A stretch of DNA of 64,000 nt from Micromonospora pallida (GCF_900090325.1 NZ_FMHW01000002.1:5147001-5211000); one strand, 5' to 3'. Positions 27,307-36,070 are shown, counted from the stretch's first letter. The notes: generated by a model from the sequence alone, not told the origin. Made by a program: numbers and translations.

Positions 27307-28800
27307 GTGGACGCAGCACAGGCGATCTCGTTGGTGGTGGACCGGATTCGCTCCCGAGGGCTGGACTACCCCACGGAAGGGCTGGAGGCGGATCGCTTCG
27401 AGACCGGTTGGAGCGTGTACGCGCCGGTGGACGTCGACGAGAGCGATCCGATGGCGTTCCTGGACATGCCGGTGGGGCGTTCGGTGTTCATGGTCGGTGA
27501 CTCCGGGCGGATCGAGGAGGTGTCGTCCTCGATTCCCCCACAGCAGGCCCTGGAGCAGTTCACTGCGCGGGAACGCGCCAGCGGGCACCCCCCTGGTGAA
27601 TCCGATGAGGCAGAGTTCATGGCCGAGTTCGCCCGGGAGTTCAACCGGCTCACGGCGGACGGCCCACCGGGTATCAGCGGATTCACCGTCGTCGACGACC
27701 GGGCCGAGGAGGCCAGGATCGCGGCGGAGGCGTCGCGGCTGATCGAGCCGATCGTGCAGCAGTTGGCCCTGCTCGGGCCGCCCGGCTGGGAGCGGTTCTC
27801 GGCCGAGTTCGCCTTCACCACCTCCGCGGAGATCGCGCACCTGTCGTTCCGGTCCGGTCCCTGGGCGGTACCGGTACCGGTGCCCGAGTCGATCGGCGAG
27901 CTGGTTCGGCGCCAGCGGCACGTCGCGGCGCAGATGCCGGCCGGGCCGTGGTGGCGGCTCCTGCTGGCGGTCACCAACCGTGGCGAGACGAGCGTGAACT
28001 ACGACTACGGCGACGAGCCCTTCCCGGACGGCCAGCTGATGCGGCCCGAGCACTACCGCAACGATCTGGCGACCTATCCCCGCCCGCAGGTACCGGTGTG
28101 GCTCGCCGGGTACGTCGCCGGGCCCGCCGCACAGGGCCGCGACCCGCAGCGGGCGGCGGCCGACGCAGCCGGCGACACCGCAGCCGGTCGCCGGGCCGTC
28201 GCCGCCGACGACCTTCCTTCCCTCCGTGACCTGTGGGCGCATTGGGCCGTGCTCTCGGCGGCGTACGCCGGCGTCAGATCGGACTGGGGGCCACGGGTCT
28301 TCCCGGGGCACGGCTGGTACGAGAGCGACCGCCGCAGCGGATCCACGCTCTTCCTGCTTCCCGGTGGACGCGCGGTGCTCTCCGGCGGACGGTGGAACTC
28401 CCCGCTGCTCGACGCGGCGTACAACGGTGGTGCGCCGCTGCCCGACCTCTACACCGGGGCGCCGGCCTGGATCACCGACAGCGTCCTCAACACCCGCAAC
28501 CGCAACGGCCTGGTGACCTTCTGCTGGTGGTGGGTCGATGGCCGCTGGTACCGGGGCACCACCGACACCTCGGCCGAACTCGACGCCGCCCTCCCGGCCA
28601 TCTGGACGCCGGACGACACCGCCCGCGCCATGGTCGGCCAGACGGGCCCCGGGACGGCGGGCCCGTGCGGGACGCTGCTGACCGCGGCCGCCAACGGCCA
28701 CGCCACGACCGCCCACGTGGCCGCCCTGTTCGCCCACCGGCCCGACGCCGACGTCGGCGCCGCCGTCAACCAACTCAGCCTGGCCGGGCTGCTGACCTGA
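27307..28800 (+). CDS. Probable multi-domain immunity-type protein (Imm35-like and YezG-like)
   Basis: A 497-residue cytoplasmic protein. Residues 1-95 (AAQAISLVVDRI, ETGWSVYAPVD, GRSVFMVGDSGRIEEVSSS) look like the Imm35 immunity fold. Around 214-266, WWRLLLAVTNRGETSVNYDY and the later YPRPQVPVWL resemble YezG/DUF600 immunity proteins. A third segment (320-450) has LLPGGRAVLSGGRWN and a Trp-rich strand region. I infer a poly-immunity protein against toxins from related strains; no toxin gene is adjacent. GTG at 27307 is chosen because GGGAAGG lies seven bases before it. The domain names are by-eye guesses. Confidence 0.6.
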   Translation: MDAAQAISLVVDRIRSRGLDYPTEGLEADRFETGWSVYAPVDVDESDPMAFLDMPVGRSVFMVGDSGRIEEVSSSIPPQQALEQFTARERASGHPPGESDEAEFMAEFAREFNRLTADGPPGISGFTVVDDRAEEARIAAEASRLIEPIVQQLALLGPPGWERFSAEFAFTTSAEIAHLSFRSGPWAVPVPVPESIGELVRRQRHVAAQMPAGPWWRLLLAVTNRGETSVNYDYGDEPFPDGQLMRPEHYRNDLATYPRPQVPVWLAGYVAGPAAQGRDPQRAAADAAGDTAAGRRAVAADDLPSLRDLWAHWAVLSAAYAGVRSDWGPRVFPGHGWYESDRRSGSTLFLLPGGRAVLSGGRWNSPLLDAAYNGGAPLPDLYTGAPAWITDSVLNTRNRNGLVTFCWWWVDGRWYRGTTDTSAELDAALPAIWTPDDTARAMVGQTGPGTAGPCGTLLTAAANGHATTAHVAALFAHRPDADVGAAVNQLSLAGLLT

Positions 28801-28830
28801 GCCGAGCGCGCCCGTGCTGCCGGCCGCCGG

Positions 28831-29151
28831 TCAACCGCAACAGAACGGATCGTCGCAGGGCCGGCCCACCTCACTGCCGTAGGCCACAAGGTGCTGCACG
28901 GGTGTCACGACCGCCTCGGCGACGCCGCTGTCCAGTGCGGGCGCGGAGGCGGTCGGTCGCTCCCAGGCCGGGGGCGGGTCGTCGAGGTCGAGGCGGCTGT
29001 GGCCGTCGACGAAGAGCGTCCAGTGCGCGTGGTCGGGGAAGCTGTTGAGCCGGAGCACCCACCACTGACCGTCGACCAGGGCGGCGAACGGGAAACGGTG
29101 GTGGCCCGTACGCCGCCACCGCGGGCGCGCGTCCAGCTCGGGGCGTGACAT
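28831..29151 (-). CDS. Small conserved protein of unknown function
   Basis: A 106-residue acidic, soluble protein opening MSRPELDARPRWRRTGHHRF, with the strand-rich core LVDGQWWVLRLNSFPDHAHWTLFVDG and the C-terminal DDPFCCG. ATG at 29151, with GAGGAGG upstream. It is convergent with the immunity-type gene, whose stop is 30 bases away, and might be functionally related to it. Not recognised. Confidence 0.7.
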   Translation of the reverse strand: MSRPELDARPRWRRTGHHRFPFAALVDGQWWVLRLNSFPDHAHWTLFVDGHSRLDLDDPPPAWERPTASAPALDSGVAEAVVTPVQHLVAYGSEVGRPCDDPFCCG

Positions 29152-29436
29152 GCTCTCGGCCTCCTCGCCAGGAGCGGAAGCGTCCGTACGGCGGCCCACC
29201 TGCGGTTCCTGAGGCTCTGGGAGTGCGGGCTCAGGTCGGCGGAGCGCCCATCGTACCGCTTCGGTCAGCAGTACCGCCCCGGCCCGGCCCGCCGTCCGTC
29301 ACCCACACGGCTGGTAATTAATTCGCAAAACCTGCCAAAGCGGTCTTTCGGCAGAAAACGCCTCAAAACCAGCCATAGCCCTCGGTAGCGTCGCCGGTGC
29401 ATCCACGCCCGAACGCCCACAGGCCCAGGAGACACC

Positions 29437-30072
29437 ATGCGACACAAGCTCATCCGCTCCCTCACGTTGGGAGTGGTCGCCGCCGGGCTGCTGCTCTCCG
29501 CCGGAGCACCCGCGGCCGCCCAGACGACGATCGACATCGACCCGGGCAACGTGCCCACCACCGCCGCCCAGTACACCCAGAACTGCGACCCGAACCTCGG
29601 TGGCGGCCCCTACCCCGACCAGGACGTCTGGGTGTTCAACCTGCCCGGCGAGCCGGCCGTCAGCGGGGTCTTCGAATCGGTCACGGCCACCTTCACCACC
29701 CCGGACGGGTCGCTGACGGTCACCATCCCGGACGACGGCGGCGAGATCGTCAACGGCATGGGGACCAGCAAGGCGTGGATCCGGCTGCCGGCCGGCTACA
29801 CACTGGTGGACGCGACCGCCGACATCTCCGGCCTCGCCGACTTCTTCGTCCTCACCCACACCTGCGCGGCCATGCAGCCCACACCCACGGCCACTCCGAC
29901 CAGGCAGCCGACCCCGACGTTCACCCCGACCGGCCAACCGACGCCCACCACGACGCACCTGCCGGTCACCGGCACGTCGTCCACGTCGACGCTGGTGCCA
30001 CTGCTCGCCCTCGGACTCGGGGCCATCGTCACGGGCGGCGCCCTGCTCAGCCTCCGTCGTCGCCGTAGCTGA
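29437..30072 (+). CDS. LPXTG cell-wall-anchored surface protein
   Basis: A 211-residue exported protein. The signal peptide ends near residue 28 (GAPAAAQ). The mature domain of about 115 residues has two Cys and is beta-rich. A Thr/Pro-rich stalk (PTPTATPTRQPTPTFTPT) leads to LPVTG at 175-179, a hydrophobic helix and the basic tail RRRRS, the signals for sortase anchoring. The stalk is a good O-mannosylation substrate. No sortase gene is in the window. The upstream 240 bases are AT-rich (GGTAATTAATTCGCAAAA), likely the promoter zone. A hairpin terminator follows. Confidence 0.88.
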   Translation: MRHKLIRSLTLGVVAAGLLLSAGAPAAAQTTIDIDPGNVPTTAAQYTQNCDPNLGGGPYPDQDVWVFNLPGEPAVSGVFESVTATFTTPDGSLTVTIPDDGGEIVNGMGTSKAWIRLPAGYTLVDATADISGLADFFVLTHTCAAMQPTPTATPTRQPTPTFTPTGQPTPTTTHLPVTGTSSTSTLVPLLALGLGAIVTGGALLSLRRRRS

Positions 30073-30089
30073 CCGATCCCGACCTCGGC

Positions 30090-30118
30090 ATGCCCGGCGA
30101 CGACCTGTCGCCGGGCAT
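30090..30118. terminator. Terminator between convergent genes
   Basis: The perfect arms ATGCCCGGCGAC and GTCGCCGGGCAT enclose a 5-nt loop (GACCT), 17 bases after the LPXTG gene stop. It can serve both this gene and the convergent membrane gene. Confidence 0.8.
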
Positions 30119-30164
30119 CTGCCCCGCCGGTGACCGGCGATGCCTCGGCGCGTCTTGCCGGAGT

Positions 30165-30216
30165 TGCTCAGGCCGGGGAACGGCTCGTGGTGCTCAGGCC
30201 GAGGAACGGCTCGTGG
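30165..30216. repeat. 26-bp direct repeat across a stop codon
   Basis: TGCTCAGGCCG followed by GGAACGGCTCGTGG occurs twice at exact 26-bp spacing with one mismatch. The second copy contains the stop codon and last codons of the membrane gene ending at 30194; the first lies just beyond. The 3' end of that gene has thus been duplicated, with the coding frame closed at the inner copy. Confidence 0.75.
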
Positions 30217-30586
30217 TGCTCCGGCCGATCAGCGCCACCAATGCCGTGCCGGCGGCCGACCCGAGCGCCACCAGGACCGCGCCGACCAACCAGAGGTCCG
30301 CGTCGGGGCTGGTGACGGCGGCGACGACGAAGGCCAGGGTGAGCCCGGCCGGGATCCCCACCAGCGCCGGGACCACCTGGTGCTGCCGGCCCGCCACGAA
30401 CGCCATCGCGGCCACCACCAGGCCCAGGCCGACGACCTGCCACGCCTCGTACGGGCCGGTCTCGGCACCGGTCACCGGGTCCACGTCCTTCTTCCGGTCC
30501 CAACCGAGAAAGGCCAGGTACGCCACGGTGGCGGCGACGCCGAGCGCCACCGCCCAGAGCACCGGCTGGCGCGACTTCCCGTCCAT
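30194..30586 (-). CDS. Small membrane protein of unknown function
   Basis: A 130-residue protein with four predicted helices (PVLWAVALGVAATVAYLAFL, then AWQVVGLGLVVAAMAFVAG and two more). A charged loop after helix 1 reads GWDRKKDVDPVTG. ATG at 30586, with AGGGGTGG upstream. It is divergent from the SnoaL-like gene (71 bases apart). Not recognised. Confidence 0.75.
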   Translation of the reverse strand: MDGKSRQPVLWAVALGVAATVAYLAFLGWDRKKDVDPVTGAETGPYEAWQVVGLGLVVAAMAFVAGRQHQVVPALVGIPAGLTLAFVVAAVTSPDADLWLVGAVLVALGSAAGTALVALIGRSTTSRSSA

Positions 30587-30656
30587 GCGATCCACCCCTG
30601 CCGATCTTTGATCGAAAAACATGAGAGTACGGCGTCGCGGCACAAGGAGCCCAGCA

Positions 30657-31046
30657 GTGATCGACGAGTCCAGTGTGACCGCCTGGATCCGCCGTTACGA
30701 ACGCGCATGGCGGACCGCGGGCACCGACCAACTCGACGGGCTGTTCACCACCGACGCGACGTACCAGATGGCACCGTTCGAGGAGCCGGATCGCGGTCTC
30801 GCCGCACTCCGCATCCGTTGGGACGCCGAACGCACCAGCCCCGACGAGGAATTCACGATGGACTTCGACCTCGTCGCGGTCGACCCGCCACGGGCGGTGG
30901 TACGGCTCGAGGTGCGGTACGGCGAGCCGAGCCGGCAGCACTTCCGCGACCTGTGGATCCTCGACTTCGCCTCGGACGGCCGGTGCCGGTCCTTCGAGGA
31001 GTGGCCGTTCAGCGCCCCGCCCCCGGTGCCGCACCAGGCACCGTGA
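30657..31046 (+). CDS. SnoaL/NTF2-like protein
   Basis: A 129-residue cone-shaped-fold protein of the SnoaL/DUF4440 type. The N-terminal helix SSVTAWIRRYERAWRTAGTD, the pattern LDGLFTTDATYQMAPF and the C-terminal strands (QHFRDLWILDFASDGRCRSFEEWPF) fit polyketide-cyclase-like or ketosteroid-isomerase-like proteins. GTG at 30657 has AAGGAG seven bases upstream. Catalytic role unknown; many such proteins bind small ligands. Confidence 0.82.
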   Translation: MIDESSVTAWIRRYERAWRTAGTDQLDGLFTTDATYQMAPFEEPDRGLAALRIRWDAERTSPDEEFTMDFDLVAVDPPRAVVRLEVRYGEPSRQHFRDLWILDFASDGRCRSFEEWPFSAPPPVPHQAP

Positions 31047-31247
31047 CGGTCCGTACCCGGGCCGGCCGTACGAGGCGCGAACCGACGTTCTGATACATCG
31101 AAGCAGCATCTCTGTCACCCGATGGAAAATGACGCCCGACGATGCGTTGGACGCTTTTCGAGCCGGCCTCGTTCTGTAGATCCTGGAAACCATCCGAGGC
31201 CGTCCACCCGGGTGTCGGAGTGGCCTGAGCAGAAGAGAGATGTGCAG

Positions 31248-32519
31248 ATGCGCTTTCCCCGTAGGACGACCCCCGCCCGGCCTCGTCGACATGGCCTGGC
31301 AGCCGTGGCGGCCCTCGCCACCACCCTGGTCGCCGCCGTTCTCGCCACACCGGCAACCGCCGTCCCGAACGCCGACCGGACGTCGGGCGCCACCGGAGCG
31401 ATCCTGGGGGCCGACGGACCGACCGCGGTCCCTGGCAGCTTCATCGTCGTCCTCGACGACAGCGCGGTCGGCGGCCGGGCCGGCACCCGGCAGGCCACGG
31501 TGTCCCGGCTGGCCACCGAGGTGACCAGCCGCTTCGGCGTACGGCCGGACCAGGTGTGGGGCGACGCTCTCAACGGCTTCTCGGTACGGACCTCCGAGGC
31601 GGTCGCCCGCCGGATCGCCGCCCACCCGGCGGTGGCTTACGTCGAGCGTGACCAGACCGTCCAGACGGCGACCACCACGCAACTGAACGCACCCTGGAAC
31701 CTGGACCGGCTCGACGCCCCACTCGGGCTCGACACCACCTACAACTACACCAGCGAGGGCTACCCCGCGCGGGCGTACGTCATCGACACCGGCATCCGCA
31801 TCACCCACCAGGAGTTCGGCGGCCAGGCGTCCTACGGGTACGACGCGACCGACGGCATGTTGCCGGCCGACGACTGCACCGGCCACGGCACGCACGCGGC
31901 CGCCACCATCGGCGGGACGACGTACGGGGTGGCCAAGGACGTGGCCCTGATCGCGGTCAAGGTCTTCGGCTGCGGGGCCACCAGCACCATCTCGATCGTG
32001 ATCAGCGGCATCAACTGGGTGATCGCCCACCACGTGGCCGGCGGTCCGCCCGCCGTCGCGAACATCGGGTTGACCAGCAGCCCGGTCGCCGCCCTGAACA
32101 CGGCGGTGGCGAACCTCGTGTCGGACGGCGTCACGGTGACGGTGCCGGCGGGCAACTCGAACACCAATGCCTGCAACGTCTCGCCGGCCTCGGTGCCGAC
32201 CGCTCTCACCGTCGGCGCGACCCAGTCGAACGACGCCCGGGCGCCCTTCTCCAACTGGGGCGCCTGCCTGGACATCTTCGCCCCCGGCGTGAACATCCTG
32301 TCGGCCATCCACACGTCGAACACCGCCACCACGCTGTGGAGCGGAACGTCCCACGCCTCGCCGCACGTGGCCGGGATGGCCGCCCGGGTGCTCAGCAACA
32401 ACCCGACGTGGACCCCCGCCCAGGTGGCCAGCTACCTGACCAGCGTCGCCAACCCGGTCGTGGTCAACCCGGGCACCGGCTCTCCCAACCGTCTGCTGTA
32501 CCTGTCGCCGCTGCTCTGA
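31248..32519 (+). CDS. Secreted subtilisin-family (S8) serine protease, copy 1
   Basis: A 423-residue exported protease. Signal peptide to about residue 38 (VLATPATA), then an inhibitor_I9-type propeptide (SFIVVLDDSAVGG to VERDQTV). The catalytic domain has Asp180 (VIDTGIRITH), His213 (GHGTHAA), oxyanion Asn303 (AGNSN) and Ser368 (SGTSHAS). It ends at the S8 domain, with no C-terminal binding module. This is the proteinase K-like branch. It is in tandem with a close paralogue, which starts 77 bases after its stop. ATG at 31248 with AGAGAG upstream. Confidence 0.94.
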   Translation: MRFPRRTTPARPRRHGLAAVAALATTLVAAVLATPATAVPNADRTSGATGAILGADGPTAVPGSFIVVLDDSAVGGRAGTRQATVSRLATEVTSRFGVRPDQVWGDALNGFSVRTSEAVARRIAAHPAVAYVERDQTVQTATTTQLNAPWNLDRLDAPLGLDTTYNYTSEGYPARAYVIDTGIRITHQEFGGQASYGYDATDGMLPADDCTGHGTHAAATIGGTTYGVAKDVALIAVKVFGCGATSTISIVISGINWVIAHHVAGGPPAVANIGLTSSPVAALNTAVANLVSDGVTVTVPAGNSNTNACNVSPASVPTALTVGATQSNDARAPFSNWGACLDIFAPGVNILSAIHTSNTATTLWSGTSHASPHVAGMAARVLSNNPTWTPAQVASYLTSVANPVVVNPGTGSPNRLLYLSPLL

Positions 32520-32595
32520 ATCGACCGGTCCGACGAGAGCCCACGAGGTCGCCCGCCGAGCGGTGGTGGCGACCCGAGCAGAAGGAGGCCAGGGC

Positions 32596-33840
32596 ATGGA
32601 TGCCCCACACAGCCCCGCCCGTCCCCGCCGTCGTGCCCTGAACGGCGTGACGGCCCTCGTGGTCGGCACGCTGGTCGCCGCCGGCCTGACCACCCCGGCA
32701 GGCGCCAACTCCGACCACACGCCGAGCCCGGTCGGCCAGATCCTTGGTGCCGGCGGTCCGACCGTCGTCCCGGAGAGCTACATCGTCGTGCTCAGGGACA
32801 GCGCGGTCGGCGGCCGGGCCGGCACCCGGCAGGATGCCGTCACCCGGCTGGCCACCGAGGTGACCAGCCGCTTCGGCGTACGGCCGGACCAGGTGTGGGG
32901 CGACGCCCTCAACGGCTTCTCGATCCGCACCTCCGAAGCCGTCGCCCGCCGGATCGCCGCCCACCCCGCCGTCGCCCATGTGGAAGCCAACCAGACCGTC
33001 CAGCCGACCAGCACCACGCTCAGCGTGCCGTGGAACCTGGACCGGCTCGACGATCCGCTCGGACTCGACGGCAGCTACGACTACCAGAGTCAGGGCACCG
33101 GTGTCCCGGTGTATGTCATCGACTCCGGGATCCTCCTCACCCACCAGGAGTTCGGCGGCCAGGCCTACTTCGGCTACAACTACGGTGGCGCAGCGGTCTG
33201 CGGCCCCCACGGCACGCACCTCGCCGGCACGATCGGCGGGACGACGTACGGGGTGGCCAAGGACGCCACCCTGATCTCGGTGAAGGTGCTGGACTGCGGC
33301 ACGTCGAGCACCTGGGCGGGCGTGATCAGCGGGGTCAACTGGGTGACCGGCCACCACCAGGCCGGGACCCCCGCCGTGGCGAACCTCGCGCTGACCGGCA
33401 GCCTGAACACCGCAGCCAACATGGCGGTGACGAACATGATCGCCGACGGCGTCACGACGGCGGTGGCGGCGGGCAACTCCAACCTGAACGCCTGCAACTA
33501 CTCGCCGTCCAGCGTGCCGACCGCCATCACCGTCGGCGCCACCCAGCAGAACGACACCCGGGCCAGCTTCTCCAACTACGGCGCCTGCCTGGACATCTTC
33601 GCCCCCGGCATATCCATCACCTCTGCCTCGGACACCTCGAACATCGCCACCACGGCCATCAGCGGCACCTCCCAGGCGTCGGCACACGTGGCCGGTATGG
33701 CGGCGAGGGTGCTGAGCAACAACCCCACCTGGACGCCCGCCCAGGTGGCCAGCTACCTGAACAGCGGCAGCAACCCGGTGGTCGGCAATCCGGGCACCGG
33801 TACGCCCAACCGGCTCCTCCACATGTCACCCCTGCTCTGA
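32596..33840 (+). CDS. Secreted subtilisin-family (S8) serine protease, copy 2
   Basis: A 414-residue paralogue of the preceding gene, with the same layout. A basic N-terminus and helix (VTALVVGTLVAAGLTTPAGA) form the signal peptide. Asp176, His205 (GPHGTHLAG) and Ser359 (SGTSQAS) complete the triad. The propeptide regions of the two genes are nearly identical at DNA level (for example the stretch from SAVGGRAGTR to DALNGFS), while catalytic domains differ more. ATG at 32596, preceded by AGGAGG at seven bases. It can be co-transcribed with copy 1, and a strong hairpin ends the unit. Confidence 0.94.
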   Translation: MDAPHSPARPRRRALNGVTALVVGTLVAAGLTTPAGANSDHTPSPVGQILGAGGPTVVPESYIVVLRDSAVGGRAGTRQDAVTRLATEVTSRFGVRPDQVWGDALNGFSIRTSEAVARRIAAHPAVAHVEANQTVQPTSTTLSVPWNLDRLDDPLGLDGSYDYQSQGTGVPVYVIDSGILLTHQEFGGQAYFGYNYGGAAVCGPHGTHLAGTIGGTTYGVAKDATLISVKVLDCGTSSTWAGVISGVNWVTGHHQAGTPAVANLALTGSLNTAANMAVTNMIADGVTTAVAAGNSNLNACNYSPSSVPTAITVGATQQNDTRASFSNYGACLDIFAPGISITSASDTSNIATTAISGTSQASAHVAGMAARVLSNNPTWTPAQVASYLNSGSNPVVGNPGTGTPNRLLHMSPLL

Positions 33841-33877
33841 CCAGAACCGCGTCGCCCCCGGCTCTGGGCAGAACCGC

Positions 33878-33916
33878 CCGAGCGCGTCAGGTTTCCCGAC
33901 GACCTGACGCGCTCGG
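33878..33916 (+). terminator. Terminator after the protease pair
   Basis: The perfect 14-bp arms CCGAGCGCGTCAGG and CCTGACGCGCTCGG flank an 11-nt loop. The structure starts 38 bases after the second protease stop. Confidence 0.8.
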
Positions 33917-33940
33917 TCGGCGTGGTGGGAAGATCATGCG

Positions 33941-34531
33941 GTGACGCTTGACGTGCAGCGGGAGCACATCCTCTCGGGTCGGATGTACAACGACCTCACC
34001 GATGAGCTGCTGCAAGCCCGGCGGCGGGCCGTGCTGCTGACCACCGAGTACAACGAGAGCTTCGGGCAGCCGCAGGAGCAGCGCGAGGCAATCCTGCGGC
34101 GCCTGCTGCGGTCGGTCGGGAGCGAGTGCCACTTCGAGCCGACGTTCCGCTGCGAGTTCGGCTTCAACATCAGCGTCGGCGACCACTTCTACGCCAACTT
34201 CGACTGCGTGATGCTGGACGGTGGTGGTATCACCATCGGGAGCCACGTCCTCTTCGGCCCGCGCGTCGGCATCTACACCTCGAACCACGCCGTCGACGCC
34301 GCCGAACGGGCAGCCGGCGCATGTTACGCCAAGCCGGTCACGATCGGCGATCATGTCTGGATCGGCGGCGGTGTCACCATCAACCAGGGCGTGACCATCG
34401 GCGACAGCACGATCATCGGTTCGGGGAGCGTGGTCACCCGCTCGATCCCGTCCGGTGTGATCGCGGTCGGATCGCCGGCCCGGGTGCTGCGCGAGATCAC
34501 CGATGCCGACAAGACGGGTTACCAGCCCTGA
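33941..34531 (+). CDS. Maltose/galactoside O-acetyltransferase-like enzyme
   Basis: A 196-residue acetyl-CoA-dependent sugar acetyltransferase. An N-terminal Mac domain (GRMYNDLTDELLQARRRAVLL) precedes a left-handed beta-helix of hexapeptide repeats (ITIGSHVLFGPRVGI, VTIGDHVWIGGGVTI, VTIGDSTIIGSGSVV). The catalytic His lies in TSNHAVDAA. The start is GTG 33941 with GGGAAG upstream. The acceptor sugar is unknown. After the stop the same frame stays open for 28 codons (to 34618) with no start signal, so I do not count it as a gene. Confidence 0.9.
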   Translation: MTLDVQREHILSGRMYNDLTDELLQARRRAVLLTTEYNESFGQPQEQREAILRRLLRSVGSECHFEPTFRCEFGFNISVGDHFYANFDCVMLDGGGITIGSHVLFGPRVGIYTSNHAVDAAERAAGACYAKPVTIGDHVWIGGGVTINQGVTIGDSTIIGSGSVVTRSIPSGVIAVGSPARVLREITDADKTGYQP

Positions 34532-34657
34532 TCCAGGTCAACCAGCCGGTGGGAGCGGGCCGTGGCGATGCTCTCCTCCGTACTGCCCTACACCCTCGAG
34601 ACCGGCGACGCAGGCTGAGGCCCAACCCCCAGTTGCGGCGACCGCTACCGTCAACCT

Positions 34658-34969
34658 GTGTCGATCAGTGATGAGGAACTGGCAGCCATTCGCCGACGAC
34701 CGGCGTACCGGGCGGCACTCTGGCTCGGACGCTTGGCGGTCGTAACGGGCTTCGCGCCGCTTGTCATCGCCGCGGCCGATGACGATGTCAGCCTGGCGGA
34801 TGCGGTCTTCGCCTGCTTCTTTCCATACATGTCCATGTTGGTCGGTGTGGGAGTACTGCTCTGGCGGGCTGGGGTTCCATTCGAACGACACGGTTGGTCG
34901 GTGGGCACGGTTGCCGAGCCCGAACTCAACCGGGCAATAACCTCGGACTTTTTCTTCCGACGGCACTGA
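34658..34969 (+). CDS. Small two-helix membrane protein
   Basis: A 103-residue protein. The N-terminus SISDEELAAIRRRPAYRAAL is charged, followed by two predicted helices (LAVVTGFAPLVIAA and ACFFPYMSMLVGVGVLLW) and a cytoplasmic tail with FERHGWSVG. GTG start. Its stop is four bases before the GTG of the next membrane gene, so the two are probably translationally coupled partners. Function is unknown. GC is visibly lower here than in the flanking core genes. Confidence 0.65.
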   Translation: MSISDEELAAIRRRPAYRAALWLGRLAVVTGFAPLVIAAADDDVSLADAVFACFFPYMSMLVGVGVLLWRAGVPFERHGWSVGTVAEPELNRAITSDFFFRRH

Positions 34970-34973
34970 CCTC

Positions 34974-36035
34974 GTGCACGGTCGGCGGGAGAAGGACAGC
35001 GTCGCCTCGTTGAGGTGGGGTTCGGCGGCACCCTTGCGGCAGCGATGGTTGCCCGTGCTCGCGGTCGCGTTCGGCGCGCCCGTCAGCGCCGAGTTCCTCC
35101 AGGCGTATCTGCCGTCCACCGGCGACGTACCGATGTTGCTGGTGTCGCTGCTCATCCTGGCACCGCTCTACGGGGGCGCCGCCCTGCTCATCCGGGAGGT
35201 CGCGGTCCGGCGTGGGCTGGGCTGGACCGGGGTGCTGCTGCTGGCCGCCGCGTTCGGCGTCGCCATGCCGGGCCTGGTGGACCTGTCGCTCTTCGTCGAA
35301 CATCGCGACGACGTCGCCTACTGGGACGAACTGCGCCAGGGCACGCTCGTCGCCGAACTGGGCATCGCCGTCTTTCCGACCACGTCCTGGGTCGCCGGTC
35401 ATGTCTTCATGAGCGTCAGCGCACCGCTCGCGGTCCTCGACACGCTCGCGCCCCGACACCGGGGCCGTCCACTGCTCGGTCCCGTCGGCATCGTGGTGAC
35501 CGCGGCGCTGTGCGTCCTCGCGGCGCTGCTCATCCGCAACGACACGGTCCGCCTGTACGGCCAGCCCGGACCCACCCGAAACCTCGTCGTGCTCACGGCG
35601 GTGGTCATGCTCGTGGCCCTGGCCCTGACCCGCGTCGGACGGCCGGTCGACACCGGTAGCAGGCGACCAGTGCCGATCTGGAGTCTCACGCTCATCGGCG
35701 CGGTCGGCATGTTCAGCATCGACATGCTGCCAGCGACCTGGATCGGTGTCACGGTGTTGGCGGTCCTTCTGGTCGCAGCGGCCATCCTCCTCCGGTGGTG
35801 CAGCCGCGTCACCGCCTGGTCATCGAAGCAGGTCGGGGCGCTGGCCGCCGGTGCGACGGTCGGTCGTACGCTCATCGGCTTCCTCGCCCCGCCACCCGAC
35901 GGGGTGAGTCTCGCCGGAAAGCTCAGCCAGAACGCGCTGCTACTCGCCGCCGTGCTCGGCCTCGCCTGGCTGGTCACGCACCACAGACCCGCCCTCACAG
36001 ACAGCCCACCAACCGCCCTGCGGCCGACTCGATAG
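34974..36035 (+). CDS. Polytopic membrane protein of unknown function
   Basis: A 353-residue protein with eight to ten predicted helices. It opens with a basic stretch (GRREKDSVASLRWG) and a Pro/Tyr loop (AEFLQAYLPSTGD). It carries polar residues in loops (EHRDDVAYWDELRQG). Start GTG 34974, four bases after the previous stop. It is convergent with the cREC-like gene, 35 bases away. I find no catalytic motif. The weak resemblance to small permeases is not enough for a call. Confidence 0.65.
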   Translation: MHGRREKDSVASLRWGSAAPLRQRWLPVLAVAFGAPVSAEFLQAYLPSTGDVPMLLVSLLILAPLYGGAALLIREVAVRRGLGWTGVLLLAAAFGVAMPGLVDLSLFVEHRDDVAYWDELRQGTLVAELGIAVFPTTSWVAGHVFMSVSAPLAVLDTLAPRHRGRPLLGPVGIVVTAALCVLAALLIRNDTVRLYGQPGPTRNLVVLTAVVMLVALALTRVGRPVDTGSRRPVPIWSLTLIGAVGMFSIDMLPATWIGVTVLAVLLVAAAILLRWCSRVTAWSSKQVGALAAGATVGRTLIGFLAPPPDGVSLAGKLSQNALLLAAVLGLAWLVTHHRPALTDSPPTALRPTR

Positions 36036-36070
36036 CAACTGCGGCGAGGGAGGACGCGACGTGGAGCGGG

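Noticed and set aside
30168..32720. 850-codon minus-strand frame across the protease genes
   Set aside because: It is antisense to clear signal-peptide, propeptide and catalytic-triad sequences of the first subtilisin and crosses two other genes.
34532..34618. 28 codons open in frame after the acetyltransferase stop
   Set aside because: The peptide SRWERAVAMLSSVLPY looks protein-like, but there is no start signal and it is short. Read-through of the TGA is unsupported.
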